From positions 1 through 6,631 of the forward strand of contig JAJFMS010000194.1 in the NCBI GenBank assembly GCA_020696885.1: DNA of 6,631 nucleotides, read 5' to 3'. The first letter of the stretch is position 1, and every line of letters begins with the position of its first letter. The stretch comes from Armatimonadota bacterium. GTDB taxonomy: Bacteria > Armatimonadota > SYMT01. Made by a program: the position numbers and the translations under genes. Below the pieces are notes generated by a model. The model saw only the letters and a program-made list of their open reading frames with translations, ran no database searches and was not told the DNA's origin. This document shows, one piece after another, positions 5,841 through 6,631 of this stretch.

Positions 5841-6566
5841 TCAGTTGGGCCGCTGCGCCTCTATTTCCATCTTATGAACGTTGCCGCCTCCGCATGTGGT
5901 TGCGCGGTCTTATTGGTCGCGGCGGTTTGCACCGCTTCCTCCCTGAATCCCCGGGCGCGCGACGCCGCGGATCGGGCGCGGACCAAGATCGTGATCTTGA
6001 AAACCGCCACCTCCCGGACGACGGGAGCGGCCACCGGGTTCGTGGTGCGGCCCGGCGTGGTGATCACCGCCGGCCACGCTGTTTCGCACGCCACCGGGAT
6101 TACCGCGTGGCTGAACGGGGTCTCCTACCCCGCGAAGTTGGCGGCCGTGCATCCGGATCTGGACGTGGCTGCCGTCCGCCTGCGCACGCCGGAGCTGCGC
6201 CTGAAGCCGCTGGCGCTGGCGGAGACCTCCCTCGGCCTGGAGCCGGGCGAGGAGCTGTTGATTCTCGCCGGCCCCTCCCAGGGAGCCGACGCTACCGGCG
6301 ACCCGGCGGACCGGGTGCTCATCTCCGCCCGGCTGCGCCGCCGCGGGCCGGTGCGGGACCCGAACGGCAAGCTCGAGCCGATGCTGATCATGGACGCCAG
6401 CGTGGAGCGCGGCGACAGCGGCAGCCCGGTGCTGCGCGTGAAAGACGGCTCCGTGGTCGGCGTGCTCAGCAGCCGGGAGCTCCCCCACGAAGACGGCGTC
6501 TCCCGCACCGCCTACGCCGTCCCCGCGGAAGCGATCCAGCCGTGGCTGTCCACGGCGTTGGAGTAG
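5823..6566 (+). CDS. Trypsin-like serine protease, probably exported
   Basis: The product is a 247-residue chymotrypsin-fold serine protease with a full triad. Numbered from 5823, His85 is in VITAGHAVS, Asp114 in HPDLDVAAVRL, and Ser199 in ERGDSGSPVL. It ends shortly after the catalytic domain, with no PDZ domain, unlike HtrA/DegP. A hydrophobic stretch at about 20-38, preceded by Arg12 and His16, looks like a signal peptide or anchor, possibly cut after the C-T-A at 36-38. The start is uncertain. A TTG at 5757 would precede the TATAAT box and is unlikely. ATG 5823 supplies a basic signal-peptide start and fits a leaderless transcript. ATG 5874 gives 230 residues but lacks a basic start. No candidate has a Shine-Dalgarno sequence. 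It is divergent from the MoxR operon, so a shared envelope role is possible but inferred. The substrate is unknown. Confidence 0.88.
   Translation: MLPDPQSVGPLRLYFHLMNVAASACGCAVLLVAAVCTASSLNPRARDAADRARTKIVILKTATSRTTGAATGFVVRPGVVITAGHAVSHATGITAWLNGVSYPAKLAAVHPDLDVAAVRLRTPELRLKPLALAETSLGLEPGEELLILAGPSQGADATGDPADRVLISARLRRRGPVRDPNGKLEPMLIMDASVERGDSGSPVLRVKDGSVVGVLSSRELPHEDGVSRTAYAVPAEAIQPWLSTALE
6539..6556 (+). other. Perfect hairpin at the 3' end of the protease gene
   Basis: GCCGTGG (6539-6545) and CCACGGC (6550-6556) pair perfectly around a CTGT tetraloop, ending seven bases before the stop codon. A seven-pair GC-rich stem should fold stably in RNA. No U-run follows; the heptamer array follows instead. 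It may help end or protect the transcript, or just reflect codon choice. Confidence 0.5.
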
Positions 6567-6631
6567 GTGTTGGGTGTTGGGTGTTGGGTGTTGGGTGTTG
6601 GGTGTTGGGTGTTGGGTGTTGGGTGTTGGGG
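6567..6631 (+). repeat. Nine perfect GTGTTGG heptamers with G-quadruplex potential
   Basis: Nine identical GTGTTGG units run from the base after the protease stop codon to 6629, followed by GG at the window edge. The tenth unit would need T at 6631 but has G, so the perfect array probably ends here. Across unit junctions the sequence reads GGG-TGTT-GGG-TGTT, a textbook G-quadruplex pattern of three-base G runs and four-base loops. The G-rich strand is the mRNA-sense strand of the protease gene. The array has no stop codon in any frame. It resembles heptameric short tandem repeats known from filamentous cyanobacteria. It is not CRISPR because there are no spacers. Confidence 0.95.

Noticed and set aside
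5874..6000. Lipoprotein signal on the protease
   Set aside because: Cysteines occur near the hydrophobic segment, but the residues before them (A-A-V-C) do not fit a lipobox.
6567..6631. CRISPR array or telomere-like end
   Set aside because: There are no spacers between units, and the repeat unit is far too short for CRISPR. The resemblance to telomeric G repeats is compositional only, and nothing else suggests a linear chromosome end.

Overview
The window is GC-rich bacterial DNA, roughly two-thirds G+C by eye, with almost no room between genes. It holds five protein genes and no RNA gene, insertion sequence or CRISPR array. The organism cannot be fixed from sequence alone. The holA and MoxR proteins are typical bacterial versions, and the short G-rich tandem repeats in the spacers resemble those seen in some Armatimonadota, Gemmatimonadota and filamentous cyanobacteria. 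My weak guess is an Armatimonadota- or Gemmatimonadota-like bacterium.

Four genes run leftward as a likely operon, read from about 5727 down to 80. The order is a MoxR-family AAA+ ATPase (5727-4774), a DUF58 membrane-anchored protein (4601-3402), a TgpA-type membrane transglutaminase-like protein (3384-1228), and holA, the DNA polymerase III delta subunit (1228-80). The first three form the widespread MoxR / DUF58 / transglutaminase module, thought to be a chaperone-like ATPase acting with an envelope-anchored adaptor and a membrane enzyme. holA is joined to the end of this module by a one-base stop/start overlap, so a replication clamp-loader subunit is probably translated together with an envelope protein.

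On the other side of a 95-base divergent promoter region (5728-5822) is a rightward gene for a probably exported trypsin-like serine protease with an intact His/Asp/Ser triad (about 5823-6566). An AT-rich TTATATAA core in this region could serve promoters in both directions, and the protease mRNA may be leaderless.

The most unusual DNA is non-coding. Nine perfect GTGTTGG heptamers begin at the base after the protease stop codon and could form G-quadruplexes. A degenerate G-rich octamer array lies just after the MoxR stop on the opposite strand. A third short octamer array and an inverted repeat sit in front of the DUF58 start, which has no visible Shine-Dalgarno sequence. The 172-base spacer 4602-4773 carries only these repeats and one weak promoter-like match. 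No stretch over 300 bases lacks a gene. The gene module itself is of a known kind. The repeat architecture, the holA coupling and the divergent protease are the points worth following up.
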